From positions 2,425,773 to 2,489,772 of the forward strand of contig CAJSYZ010000007.1 of NCBI GenBank assembly GCA_910574455.1: DNA of 64,000 bases, in the 5' to 3' direction. The position numbers and the translations under genes are program-made. How positions within the stretch are numbered: the stretch's first letter is position 1; each line of letters begins with the position of its first letter. The stretch is from Trichaptum fuscoviolaceum. Taxonomy: Eukaryota; Basidiomycota; Agaricomycetes; Hymenochaetales; Trichaptaceae. Below, piece after piece: positions 21,971 to 33,871 of this stretch. The notes beneath the pieces were generated by a model. That model did no database searches. It was not told where the DNA came from and saw only the letters and a program-made list of their open reading frames with translations.

Positions 21971-23535
21971 ATGCTCGCGTCCTCCAGCCGCTCAGCGAGT
22001 AGGCTCGCCAACCAAGCCTCAAAGGTATGCTGTGCTGCATCCATCTAAAGGACAATTTTTGACAACGTATGGTTCAGCGAGGTCTACACGACCTGATTAC
22101 AATCCCTGGCAAGAAGCCGTTTATCTCCTATGGACCTCCTGGGCGCAGTGCTGTTACTGGCCATGTCGTGACTGTCTTCGGGTGCACTGGATTTCTCGGG
22201 AGATATCTTGTGTCTAAACTTGGTTGGTTTCACTTAGCTCTGCCTACTATGCCGCACAACTGGATTGTTGCTGATATTGGGGTACATAGCCAAGTCTGGT
22301 ACACAGGTCATCGTTCCTTATAGAGAGGAGGATAGCAAACGCCATCTAAAGGTTATGGGTGATTTGGGCCAGATTATTCCTCTTGTGAGTCTTTCGTCCT
22401 TGTGGGGCTGTACGCACGTTGAACATTTGTACAGGAATGGGATATTAGGAATGAGAAGCAGATCGCAGAGTGTTTGAGACATTCTGATATCGTCTACAAT
22501 CTTGTTGGAAGCAATTTCGAAACAAAGTAGGTCTAGGCAAATGGCCCTGCTACAAGGGGGGAGACTAATGCCTTCTTCCGCAGGAACTTCGACTTCAACG
22601 CTGTGCATGCTAAAGGAGCCGCCACGATTGCGAAAGTTGCTGCAGACTGCGGTGTGCCTCGCTTCGTTCAGGTCTCCCACCTCAATGCATCGCCAAATTC
22701 CACGTCGCAATTTTATCAGTCGAAGTATGAGGGCGAGCAGTTGGTCAAGGAAGTGTTCCCGGACGCAACTATCGTTCGGCCTGCGACGATGTTTGGTCAT
22801 GAAGACCGGTTGCTGAACAGCATGCACAGTAAGCTTCTACGCCTCTAATACTGTGCATTACTCTGAAAATAGAGTAGATTGGCCTATCTGGTGGAAACTA
22901 AACCACGGCCAGACAAAAGTTCGGCCAGTGCACGTAAGTGTATTTTTGGAAAATCGTTGCTTCGCAAACTTAAATGGTCGTGTGTTATTATAGGTGCTAG
23001 ACGTTGCTCAAGCGCTCGCAAATCTCGTCTTAATGCACCCAGTTTCCCAAACATTCCACCTCCCAGGTCCTTCGACCCTCACGCATGCTTATCTCATGGA
23101 CTTGGTCGCTTCCATCACGTGTGAACCTCATTCAAAGGCGCCTGTCCTACCAAAGAAGATTGCAAAACTTATTTCGAAGGGTGGAAACCTCGTATGGTGG
23201 CCAACAGTATGCCCTGATGAGGTTGAGAGGCGCTACATTGACGATGTTGACGTTCCTGGTGACTGGGAGTTCTTTGGCGTCAACCCCGATGAAATCGAGA
23301 CGTATGCTATCAAGTACCTCAGGCGGTACCGCAATGCGTAAGTATACTATCTCGTCGCCTGTGCATTATTTATTTATTTATTTGGCTTACACTTTCTTCT
23401 CAGGGAAAATTATATCCGACCAGTCGTCTTCCCATCGAACAGGCCATTTGTTGTACGTCTTTATGGCTCATCATTGCATTTCTCTCACTCACGAAACCAT
23501 ATTACCTCTCCTTTTCGACGTAGGCTCCTCATTGA
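21971..23535 (+). CDS. NDUFA9: NADH:ubiquinone oxidoreductase 39-40 kDa subunit (complex I, NDUFA9 type)
   Basis: Accessory subunit at the matrix side of mitochondrial complex I, of the short-chain dehydrogenase fold with bound NADPH. ATG at 21971 begins [18 protein letters not shown], a mitochondrial targeting peptide, then splices to [19 protein letters not shown]. The dinucleotide fold is [19 protein letters not shown], followed by [19 protein letters not shown] and, across introns, [17 protein letters not shown]. Next are [45 protein letters not shown], the Trp-rich [18 protein letters not shown] and [12 protein letters not shown]. The last exon contributes APH with TGA at 23533. Six or more short introns, all in frame. 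Complete and intact by eye. Confidence 0.92.
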
Positions 23536-23781
23536 TGCCGTAGAATAGGAACTACCACTGTGATACATAGTCGAAATAAACTTCCTTTAGTAGAGTAATT
23601 CTTTTGATAAGGTGCCAAAAGTCTGTTGTTAGCGCCCTGAGACCCCTGAGCTGAAATTTCATGAGCGTCTATTTTTAGAGCATCGTTTGAGCCCAGCTTG
23701 TACACTTCCAGCATATCGCTCAACCTCTTAATATCCTTTCTCATGACCGAATACACATCTTCAAGCTTCAAAGGAGACGAA

Positions 23782-24807
23782 ATGGCGACTAATTCTCCAA
23801 AATATGATGAAAATGAAGCTGCAGCTTCTTCAGCGAGCTCCTCATCGTCGTCCGATTCCGACTCGTATACTTCTGACAGTGATTCCGACAGCGAGTCCGA
23901 TTCTGAAGACATTTCACAGGAGTATCTAGACTCATTACTCGTAAAAGCGAAGGAGAATATGAAAAAGACGTCACAAGGGAAGAAACAAGCGTCCTTCGGA
24001 GATGAGGAGATTCGGTTAGACGAAGGGAAAGAGAGGCCACTGTACGTGTTTCAATCGTTTCTTGAATGCTTCTTGACTCAACTTCTTACATAGAGCGCCC
24101 CTATCGCTTGATCCTGGGACACTTCCTTCTACATACTTTGACTTTGATACTACTGCAAAAGGCGAAGCTCCTCGGGTACGGGACCAAGAAGTGGAGAGAT
24201 TAACGCAATCGTCCTCATCTCGGGCAATTCCAGATGCACCTGCGCCTCCTGAATTAGCGAAGGACGGACGCAAGCTAACGAAGAAAGAGAAGAAAGAGGT
24301 GTGCCTTCTTACATTTCGACTAAGCTAGTTGCTAATGTACATAATACTAGGGAAAGAAGAAAGCAGCGGGACCAGGCTGGTTTGACCTTCCTACCCCAGA
24401 CGCAGCTGATCTTCCTCGACTCTACCGGGAAGTCGAAGCGCTACGTCTAAGGAACACATTGGACCCGAAAAGATTCTATAGGAAAGAGGAAGGTGAAGGG
24501 AAAGGTATCAAGGGGTTACCAAAGCAATTCGCTGTGAGTAACATTAGTCGAGCTTGAAGGTACTGCTTGCTTAATGTGTAATTGTTAGATTGGCACAATC
24601 GTACCAACATCAACGCCTTTCGGCACGACCTCAAGTGCTAATCTCACGAAGGCGGAGCGAAAACGCACCATTATCGATGAGCTCGTGGACGACTCGGAAG
24701 CAAAGCGATACGCAAAGAAGAAATTCACTGACTTGCAGTCGGTTAGAGGGGCGAAAGGGAGGAGGACGCTGGCGATGAAGAATGCTGCACGAAAGCCGAA
24801 GTGGTAG
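23782..24807 (+). CDS. FCF2: rRNA-processing protein Fcf2 (TdIF2/DNTTIP2 family)
   Basis: Fcf2 acts in the SSU processome for early cleavage of pre-rRNA. ATG at 23782 starts MATNSPKYDENEAAASS and leads into a long Ser/Asp/Glu tract (DSDSDSESDSED) typical of nucleolar proteins. Four exons follow. The diagnostic Fcf2 domain spans 24380-24790: GPGWFDLPTPDAADLPRLY, EVEALRLRNTLDPKRFYRK, KGIKGLPKQFAIGTIVPT, ELVDDSEAKRYAKKKFTDL and GRRTLAMKNAARKPKW, ending at TAG 24805. Length of about 280 aa fits. It is convergent with COQ5, 142 bases apart, and downstream of the complex I gene on the same strand. Confidence 0.9.
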
Positions 24808-24949
24808 CCGACTAGCGGTGCAAGTTCCTACGATCATTTGTATCTCATTATGATCAGTGCTTCATATGTTTTTCTTATCTCGTCGTCTCGTGTATGGGTA
24901 TATTAGCGTAGATCTAGTGATTATGGCAAAGAAGTCTATTAGTGTGAAT

Positions 24950-26012
24950 CTATATTTTTACCCCCTTGTGAATGGTCGCGATACCACCCCAAAGATCTGT
25001 CCATGCACCGCCCTTCCCTTCGTACTCTCCGCCAGTCGTGAAACCAGCATCACGAATCATTTGTGAGAACTCGTCTTGAGGAGGAAATTTGCGTATGGAC
25101 TCCACGAGGTATTGGTAGGATGCTCTGTCAGAAGCCAGGATCGTTCCGAGCAACGGAATAACAGAGAAGGAGTATTGGTCATAAACACTGCAGAAGAGTG
25201 TTAGATGAATGCCTAATTGATGTTCATAAAGACGATGAGACGTACGAGGCAAACACTGGGTTTGTGACCTTGCTGAACTCCAAGCAAGCGAATACCCCTC
25301 CGGGTTTGAGGACACGGTAAGCCTCCTTCAATACATCTGGGATGTTCGTGCAATTGCGGATTCCGAAAGCAATGGTGTAGAGGTCATACGTGTCTGAAGG
25401 CAACTGAAGGTCCTGTGCGTTCCCCTCGGTAAATGACACCTGGGGGGCTTCAAGTTTGTCAGTCAAACGACAGTAAGATGTAAGAGGTGCGTCAGGCATA
25501 CTATTATGGTACATCGTCTGCTTGAACCTTCTCTTCCCCTCTTTCAACATTTCGGGGTTTATGTCGAGGACCTCAACGGAGGTTTCCCTATCGTAGTACT
25601 TTTCTCTGGCATAGTCTAGGATTCGGAGAGCGATATCTCCTGTCCCTCCAGCAACATCCAAGCAACGAATAGCACCTCGTTTCCCAGGCTTCAGCTCATC
25701 CACGAAAGTGTCCTTCCATAGGCGATGCACACCCAAAGACATAGCATCATTCATCAGGTCATAGTTCGCCGCCACGGAACTGAACACGCCTTTGACAAGT
25801 GTTTCCTTCGCCTCCTCCGGGACAGTCTGAAAACCGAAGTGCGTGGTCTTGTGGTCTCGCGAGTTACTTGATCCTCCGTTGGCCTCGTGACCGCTGGTCT
25901 GGGTGTATCTTCGCAAGAACACGTTGGCCCGGGGTGTCGATGTTCGCGAGAGCTGGACTAGGAACGGGCGAGCTGCCCCCTCTCGGAGAACGGGTGGCGG
26001 GATAAAGCGCAT
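24950..26012 (-). CDS. COQ5: 2-methoxy-6-polyprenyl-1,4-benzoquinol methylase, mitochondrial (Coq5)
   Basis: Coq5 performs the C-methylation step of ubiquinone synthesis at the inner mitochondrial membrane within the CoQ synthome. ATG at 26012 gives [17 protein letters not shown] and an Arg/Ser/Thr-rich presequence. UbiE/Coq5 signatures follow: [32 protein letters not shown], the SAM motif [17 protein letters not shown], then [17 protein letters not shown]. Next are [39 protein letters not shown] and [16 protein letters not shown]. One intron near 25200 joins [36 protein letters not shown] and a C-terminus [12 protein letters not shown]. An in-frame codon 27 positions upstream at 26093 is not needed. 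Intact and full length, about 325 aa. Confidence 0.95.
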
Positions 26013-26222
26013 TGAAGGCAGGAGCAAGGTGTACACTAACGTAAATAACACGCATAACGCGCGTTTTGCCTCTCGAGCGTGACCGCCGGCCAATCAAACT
26101 GCTCCCCTCACTTAGACTATTCCGCCAGGATCTACAACTAAGGGACACCCATAAATTATTTTCAGGCTACAAGCATTGATGCGCGTGTAAAAGTGAACAA
26201 AAATTGATATTCGGACCTAAGG

Positions 26223-28129
26223 CTATCGTCGATCCCCGTCATATACTAGCCAGGCCATTCCATACCGCACTACGAACGCAAGAACGCTACAAACAACCTG
26301 GAGTTCGAAGAAAGATACCGAGAGAACGTTTTGATTTGCGTAAGAGTGTTGCCATGGGAAGCGAGTCGGACGAAAGCATTCGATAACGAAAGTAAAACAA
26401 GTCAACATCAGGTCACGCGGGGAAGTCAGAATACTTGCCTGAACTGCAGTCAACGTTTGTACGAGCCTCTTTTCGGACATAGGGCCAAATCGGACGAGAA
26501 AGACATTGAGAATCGTCAGATTCGACGCCGCAGTAATGCTTCCATCCTGCGGTCGAAACGTTAATTTTGTCAATCCAACAGTGGAGAGCAGGCGCAAGAC
26601 AAGAGAGCCGAGTTTCGAAAGCGGTCTGTCCTCAAACGTCATGTTGGATGGGTGCAGCAGGTTCGTTTGACCATCAAAACTGAGTGATCCGGGAAGAAAA
26701 TGGAGGACGAAGAAAGGGGGGAGCGAAGGCGGTCAGTATGGGATAAGGAGGAATCGGATCTGCACCAAATACCTGGGCACTCTGTGTCTGGGACAGGGTA
26801 GGATTCCGAACAATTGCGGACAGGAGAGGATAAAGTTGAAGATCTGTGGCATGAAGAAGAGAAGGAGGGTCTTTGAGAAATGGGCTTGAATCCCAACGAC
26901 TGCAAAAGCCATCCCTGTGACATAGCAGAGCGTATCGCCGGGGAACACTCTAGCAGGATACCTGGGTCACGAGTGATTCCGTGAGAGAGAAATCTGAGAT
27001 CAGTTACGGCTCCAAACGCGAATTTTTAGCGAATGGGACAGACCAGTTATGGTACAAGAAGCCTAGGCAAACTCCTACAAGCGGGAGCATGAAGTACATG
27101 CTAAATAGATGCCGCTCGACAAGCTCCTTGCTCCCGTGGGCCATGCCGGCGCTCCAAACGCCGCCGACATCGACCTCTGCTTTGCCGCCTAGGAGATAGA
27201 GTGGTAGACGGAACCGGAAAGACGTGGACCAAGGCAGGTAAAGACAGTCATTCGCAATAACCGAAAGTGCTATTACGAGCGCCTGGCAGACTTCTGCTCC
27301 ATTAATTCCTGCAAGAATATTGATGCTGTTCGTGGCGAACGTGGATAGGAGAGCCATGTATAGGTAATAGAGTGGGCCTGTTATAATATTAAAACCCGTG
27401 TAATCAAAGAAGGGAGTACAATTTACCTAGGTTGAGCATCGTGCCAAAGAGCCATCGGAGTGGTAGTGGAACGACGACGTTCGTATTCCCCTGCTCGGCG
27501 TAGTAAACAAGAAGCAGCGGAATAGATGCAATAATTGGAATAGGGAGTTTATATCTCCATCGTATGTCGAAAATATCATCGAGAAATCCAAGCATAGTCG
27601 CCATGAGTAATGAAAGCACTGATGATAAATATACAGATAGCTATTAAATCTGATCAGTGATGACCCTCACAGATAAATTCATAATTACCTGAAAGTGCGG
27701 GAAGTCTGCTGCGGCTAATCCCTCAGATGATGACTTTGCAATGAACTGCGAAAAGGGGAAGGGAATGAAAAGGATAAGCAAGAGGATATAAGTGGAGGCG
27801 CAGACGAGGCCCAAGCTTTCGGGACTGCAATAGTAAAGTTACATCGGTGATCTAGCAGAGGTATAGCTACACCATGCTTACATATCATATGTATAGACCT
27901 TTGCTTTGTCCTTTCCTTTCAAACCCGCTTTGATGAACAGCGGACCCAGCGCTGGTGTCAGATATAAAGTCGATAGAAAAGCAATTATTGACAGTCCAAA
28001 GGATGTGAATAGAGCTGGTAGAGCTGGGACTGGCTCCATGAGAGGTCGGAATATGAACCATGCTGCACAGGGAACAAGAGTGGCGAGCCCGAAGGTTGAT
28101 AGTAAAGGTCTAGGTTGCAAAGCGAGCAT
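26223..28129 (-). CDS. ALG7: UDP-GlcNAc:dolichyl-phosphate GlcNAc-1-phosphotransferase (ALG7/DPAGT1)
   Basis: Catalyses the first step of N-glycan precursor synthesis on the ER membrane; target of tunicamycin. ATG at 28129 gives [14 protein letters not shown] and a first membrane span. The polytopic protein continues with [21 protein letters not shown], the acidic motif [21 protein letters not shown], and [20 protein letters not shown], the family hallmark. Then come the cytosolic-loop residues [60 protein letters not shown] and, after a 95-base intron, [15 protein letters not shown]. The last 141 bases before [19 protein letters not shown] are best read as an in-frame GC-AG intron (26298-26438), because homologues run AVQ directly into this motif. 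About nine membrane segments. Ends at 26223. Confidence 0.92.
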
Positions 28130-28446
28130 GTTTTATCCCTTCCCACCTACTGCGTACACCAGGTTTGAGTTATTGCTAGGTGAAGATCGGTATTCAGCAG
28201 AAGAGTTTTGTTAGATAGTTGTCCTAGTCATCATCATGCGAGGTTCGTTATTTAGCGTTGTCCTGAGTGGTTGAAGGACGCCTTGCGGAGGACAGACCGC
28301 ACAACGCAAATGACGTGTCAACTTGAAGGGCGCGTCGCGTCGCGCCTTCCGATCCCGAGTCACGGCTGTCACGCTGAGTTCGAGTCATGGTGTCACACTG
28401 GCAGCTTGAAGTTTGACGGCATTGCTCTTTGGCTTGACTCACCTTC
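28130..28446. promoter_or_regulatory. Bidirectional promoter between ALG7 and the SET-TAD3 gene
   Basis: 317 bases separate divergent start codons. No specific site recognised; assignment by position. Confidence 0.45.
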
Positions 28447-30296
28447 ATGGATCTGGATAATGCTCAGAAGTTCTGCAAAGTAAAGCAATCGGAAGGCAAA
28501 GGACGTGGAGTTTTCGGTGCGATAATGCTCATCGCGTCGCTGTGATAGTCTCGACATCCCTAACAAATGGCTACGGGTGACCAATAAGCTGCTCGACAAA
28601 TCCCCGCTTGGACAGTGATTGAAGTGAGCCCGGTGCTGCTATTTAGCAAAGAAGAATACGAAGAGCATGGAAAGTACACTATCCTTGAACATTACACCTT
28701 CAACTGGCCAGACGGAAGAATGGCTCTGTCACTCGGACTAGGTGAGCTGGTCACAATCTATCTGAGGAGTGGCCGTTTATTGAACTTGAAGCCGTTGCCT
28801 CGAGGCTCGCTGTTCAATCATTCTGAGTCGCCGAATGTATCATTCAGCATAGAATCATCTACCCAAACAATCCGATACACAAGTGCTCGGAGAATTCAAG
28901 AAGACGAGGAACTATGTATTTTCTACGGTCACAATCTCTGGTTTACCCCATTAGGATCTTCAAGTAACAGCACTCAAATCGATGGGGGCGATGTTGACGA
29001 TGCATGGGGCGGACTGCTGGATTTATCAGATGTGTCTAATCCCTTTTCCGAGGGAAACCCAAGAGAGATAATGGTAGAATCCGATCTTCCATTCCTGCGC
29101 ACGAAGGTGATTCCGGATGATGAAAACGAAAATGTCGAAGGATCAATCAGAACGAGTGGGTGTTTACTCGACCTTATGATTAGCTCCCCTATATCCACAA
29201 GACTAAGACATTCTATCTAGCTCCGGCGTGGGTCATTGATGTACCTGACCCAAAACTTACTTCAACACTGCTTAAGTGAGTAATATCTACACCGATACAT
29301 CGAACATTGGCGATTCGTTGCATTAAGGTGGGTCAAAGGAAATGGCCTCGAAACGCCAGATCTGGAGCACCTGAGACGAATACGACGGTCCGATAGCGCA
29401 AGTAGCCAACTTCTATTAACCTCTGCCGCTTCCCCGCCTGATTTACCAATCGATATGGGCCTTGTTTCGCCCTACGTGGTCAATGTGCCTGCCTCCGCCG
29501 CCTTGACACCGGAATCATTGAAATTAAAATCGGCAATATGGCCGACCATCTATGCCCCGAAGAGAAAGTGGGAGCCAGAACCTTGGAGCCGCGCCAAACT
29601 CGCCTGGGCTTGGGATGCTGTCCAAGTTCTGCTTGCAGAAGCATCACGCGCTAATGAAGCTGGAGAGGTATGACTTAGACTCCAGCTAAACGAACTTATT
29701 ATGAATATGCTACTTAGCTACCGATCGTTTCGTACGTTCCGCCACCGTTCACCGATGATGTTTCTGGCGAAAATGAAAGCGAAATTCCAGGCTTCATCTC
29801 AACCGATATTAGACGCTCTACCGCCAATCCCCTGCGACATTCCGCCATGAACGTGATACGCAGAGTGGCGGACTGGCGTGCATCACGATCGCCGCGGACA
29901 AAGCTAAATTCTGATACACCCGCAGATCCCGTTTCAGCAGCATCACGTTCAAACGCAATCGGAGAAGGTAGCGGGATCACTGCAACGATCAACGAAACGA
30001 AGTCGAATGATTCTCACTATTTGCTCACATCGTTGACTCTGTTCACAACACACGAACCTTGCCTAATGTGCAGCATGGCGCTCTTACATTCGCGCTTACG
30101 AGAACTGATTTTTATTCGTCCTATGGACGCGACAGGGGGATGTGGTGGCGGAAATGGCAAGGGAACTTGCGTACCTCGTTTGAAAAATGTAAATCATCGA
30201 TACAGCATTCTGCGATGGAGGTCCGGCGAGGCTGGGAAGCTTTTGGAAGACTGTACCGAGATCCTAGAGAGCGTTGGCGAGGATGTCGATGCATGA
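28447..30296 (+). CDS. TAD3: SET-domain protein fused to tRNA adenosine-34 deaminase subunit TAD3
   Basis: Predicted fusion. ATG at 28447 starts MDLDNAQKFCKVKQSEGKG, then the SET-type core: RGVFAARQIPAWTVIEVSP, YTILEHYTFNWPDGRMALS, and, after an intron, GSLFNHSESPNVSFSIE and EDEELCIFYGHNLWF (NHS and GHN/YxxN match SET substrate and AdoMet loops). A 77-base intron (29107-29183) joins RTK to LPYIHKTKTFYLAPAWVIDV, the start of the Tad3 region. The deaminase half has NPLRHSAMNVIRRVADW, where catalytic Glu of HAE is Ala, as expected for the inactive Tad3 partner. It then has FTTHEPCLMCSMALLHSR (PCxxC zinc site) and NVNHRYSILRWR. Tad2-Tad3 converts A34 to inosine in tRNAs. A stop lies in frame just before the TAD3 part with no ATG after it, favouring the fusion over two genes. 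Confidence 0.8.
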
Positions 30297-31154
30297 TAAT
30301 AAACGTGGGACTTCCGATCGATACCATGCATGCATATGGGACAGCATTGGTTTCTAATAGTTATCTAACATATTTTGTTCGACACTGTATAAGGCGCGTA
30401 CTTTCTTCGTTATCTTCGTCATTGATTATTCTACTCTAGCTCGACAGTTCACGATGGCGTACACGTGCTTAATAAAGCCCATGTAAAGTGGGGCTGACGA
30501 CCGACCTCAGGGATAGTCTCCGCCATCAAAATTCGGATGAGCTTTTCCTCTCACCATCTCCCATTTGTTGATGGGACCTTTTTAGAATCCCGCGTCTAGC
30601 CCATCTTAGCTCGTTTGCGCTGATGCTTCGTCTTGGACGTGAATCCCGAACTCGTAGGTTGAAGTGAAAGGTAGACTGTGCGCCTAAAGTTATCATTTTC
30701 CCTGAACTTGAAGTCCGCACTCTTTGAAACACGCTTTGCGCCCTCCGTATCTTTTGCGAAACTTTATCGTACGCTCACCGAACATGACTTCTTACCTCGA
30801 TGCATTACCCTTGTTCACAACGCAGTTCTGTGATCTTCGCACGGCGCGAACTCGTAATGTCTGCTGTGAAAAGATCAAACCGGTTCCCCTATGAGTGCTA
30901 GGTTCCTCCACGACTGCGAAGCCATCATACTTGTTAGCATCTGCTTGTCTTGCCGACCTTCTGACGATATTGTCGTCAACTTGACATCAGTCGCTATCAA
31001 ATCACGAAGTCCGGCTACATGAACTCTACTCTGTTCCGAAGAGATACATCCCCCCTTCATAAGTGCAAACTGTCCTCTGGTAGTGGACCACCAAGACTGT
31101 TTGATATCGTGTACCATATCGCTTCGCGTTGACTTTGCCACATTACCTCTTACT
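30297..31154. other. Intergenic region with no recognised gene
   Basis: About 860 bases after the SET-TAD3 stop and before the first 7-TM gene. Short frames on both strands show no motif. It should hold the 3' UTR of the fusion gene and the promoter of the gene at 31155. Confidence 0.3.
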
Positions 31155-32677
31155 ATGTCCAAGGTTGACGCATCGAACAATGTCGGTGAGAATTTACGAT
31201 GTGTTTCTACCAATCAGCACCATAGTAACAGCAATTAACATTTGACATTTTGACAGCTCACCGCTACGAGGGTCTATTCATCTCTTTGCAAGTCATTGGC
31301 GGACAGATAGGCCTTCCTCTATTCATTGCCACGATGCTTCTGGCACGATCTGTCAAACGCCATTACATTCTTGTCAATTTTTGCTTCTCCTGGATAGTTT
31401 ATTCCGTGGCATATTGTTTAACGTGCGTACGACAATCCAGTTCCTATCACTAGTTAAATATTCACGAAATTTTGGAATCTAATTCTCTTTGCTTTGACAC
31501 AGTATCTATGCTGGAGGCGAACCGAAAACCGGGCCAAACTCGAGATTATGCATAGCACAAGCTTCCTTAGTATTTGGCGTCGTCCCACTGTGAGTAAATT
31601 GTACGTGGATGCCTTTTTCCCTCTGGCATCTAATAAAACGTCCAGAGCCGTTACCGCTTATTGTACCCTCCATATCCAGGTATGGCTAGGATTACGAGCA
31701 GCGTTTCATGAGAATACATGGACGTCGACTTACAGGAAACATATCCTTATCGCTGTGTGTACAAACTTCTTATCGACAATGCCATGAATTGTTATTAATC
31801 AAACAAAACCTTTAGATGTTCTATGCTCCCTACGCAGTATTCGCGATATTTACTTCTTGGGCTCTTGCTGTAAGTGATATGCTAATGGGAGCGTAGACCA
31901 ACTCGCACTTGTTTACGTCTGTCACAGGTTTGCTTCAAATTCCCTGAGGTAGTCGACAAAACGCAGTCCTATCACTGTACAATCGATAACAATGCGATGT
32001 GGGCTATTTATCAGATTCATCTGCTCATAGTACTAAATGCAATTTTATGCATGGCATCAGCGTCCCAGCAGTGCCAGCCTATGCAGCTGTAATTATTGTC
32101 ATCATGCTTGCATTAGAAGGTTGGGTTACATTTCATTACGCTAATTCTATTCTACTGATCATGCACTCTCAACAGTTCATATGGCATTGACGATAATTCC
32201 TCGATGGAAAATCATCCGCCGCACGCGCGCTATTAGTGCTGCATCTTTGTCAATGATTAGTCGCATATGCGTCTTCGGCGTTTATGGACTCGCTACCTTT
32301 ATGTATGCCTCATTATCTTCAATGTCAGACTATATTTAGTCGACGCTAATCTTCATTTACAGTGCTTGCATTTCGTTTTCTGCGAACTCGCTAAATTTCT
32401 GGTCGTATACTATCCAGGCCTCTCGTAAGTTCTTTTCATCTCGGCCCGTTGAGCTGAACTGAAGTAGAGGGGGGATACAGTTCCCACAGCCATATTCTGT
32501 GTCTTCGGGACGAGGAAGGATGTATGGATGACTTGGTGCTTTTGGAGAAAGAAGAGCACAGATGAAATGGCGGTCACCACTGCGCGGTCGCAAAATATGC
32601 TGGATTCACAAATCAGCATAGAAGAAGGAACTCTCGCCGTGACTGAAGACCTCAAGGGCTTAGGTGCGATTTCCTGA
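31155..32677 (+). CDS. Seven-transmembrane receptor-like protein, paralogue A
   Basis: Multi-pass membrane protein of a family that is expanded in mushrooms; I recognise it only as GPCR-like. ATG at 31155 gives MSKVDASNNV, spliced to AHRYEGLFISLQVIGGQIG and PLFIATMLLARSVKRHYI (TM1), NFCFSWIVYSVAY (TM2). Later exons give LCIAQASLVFGVVP, AVTAYCTLHIQVWLGLRAAF, MFYAPYAVFAIFTSWALA, VPAVPAYAAVIIVIMLALE, RICVFGVYGLATF and TAIFCVFGTRKDVWMTWCFW. The last is followed by a cytosolic Ser/Glu tail ending at TGA 32675. Six to seven introns at positions shared with the copy at 33872, showing tandem duplication. No G-protein-coupling motif can be proved. Seven predicted spans, ~390 aa. Confidence 0.75.
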
Positions 32678-33871
32678 AGGACAAACCGTGTCTGGTTCCC
32701 CATAATCAGAGAATATGGTACAGATCGACTAATGATGTGCAATTCGAATCTTACTGTTACTTATTACTAAATTATTCTTAACCATCGTGAAGGTGTTGAT
32801 CGGCGACGTTCTATCTCACTATTGAAACTATTCCTGTGCTTTTGTCTGCTATGATAGAAGACTTTCCGCTGTCTCGGCGGTGGGGTGTTCACTACTTTGC
32901 TCGGCAATTACTGCAAGTGCCACAACTGGACTAATTCATTGGTGTCTCAGCTATGACAGGCTTGGGTCATCGCGAGTGGTTTGGATATTCTTCCTCAAAT
33001 AGTATGCCCATTTTATTCCGTTTCGTTTTATTTTATGCTTCATTCTATTCTGAACTCAAGGTTGCGTTTAGTAGTAACCAGTGCCAGCTGGCACGGTGCC
33101 GCAATCTTCACACGCCGGTTCAACTTCAAGTTGAACTTGAACTGAGTTGGCGACTGTCGCCGCGCAAGGGCCCACTGTACCATCTTCATCATAACTTCGA
33201 AGAAAGGCAACTTCTCGTAAATACACCCGCGACCTCTGTAGTGATACTACAAACGGTGTTCGACGGAAAGGAGCTTGAAACGGTGAAGATCAGATAATAG
33301 CCGACATCAAACACACTCTGGTTTCCAACGCCAACACATCTTCTTCTTTTGATTACGGTCTTTGCCTTATTCGTTATAGTGGTGGGGTGGGGAGAGGTAG
33401 TCTTTGACGTTAGGCGCGCCCTACATCTTGCTAAAATGAAGACGTAGTCGAAAAATCAAAAAGATATTGACTGGTCATACTGTCAGGGCGACATCGACAG
33501 CGCGGATGCAAACACTTCGATATCCAGCCGCATTTTCACCTTCTGTCGAGATAGAACTCATTGGCTAACCTACGATCTGATTCCACAAAAGCCAGTTCAC
33601 CGTATGGAAGATCCTCCTCGTCCGAGAGTTCAATTTTAGCTCCCAGTCGCTATGGCGCCTCCCCGCCCGCACTCTATGGTCTTACATGCGGTGATACTGG
33701 CATCAGCGGCGGCGGCGGCATCTTGCCAATGCGCTGTTATAATCATATCTCGGATCTATCACTATCAATCGCGCTGGGCGCCTTCTTCGTTGTTCGAGTC
33801 AAATCTTAGGGCTACCCTTACTTCGCCGTTTTTTCACTGCTTTCTCTTCTCCCCCCTTCTTTAAGTTTACC
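32678..33871. other. Intergenic region between tandem 7-TM genes
   Basis: About 1.2 kb without a recognisable gene. At 33117-33145 there is an isolated example of the TTCAAGTTGAA-type palindromic word that becomes very common after 42 kb. CT-rich sequence before 33865 suits a core promoter. Confidence 0.35.
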
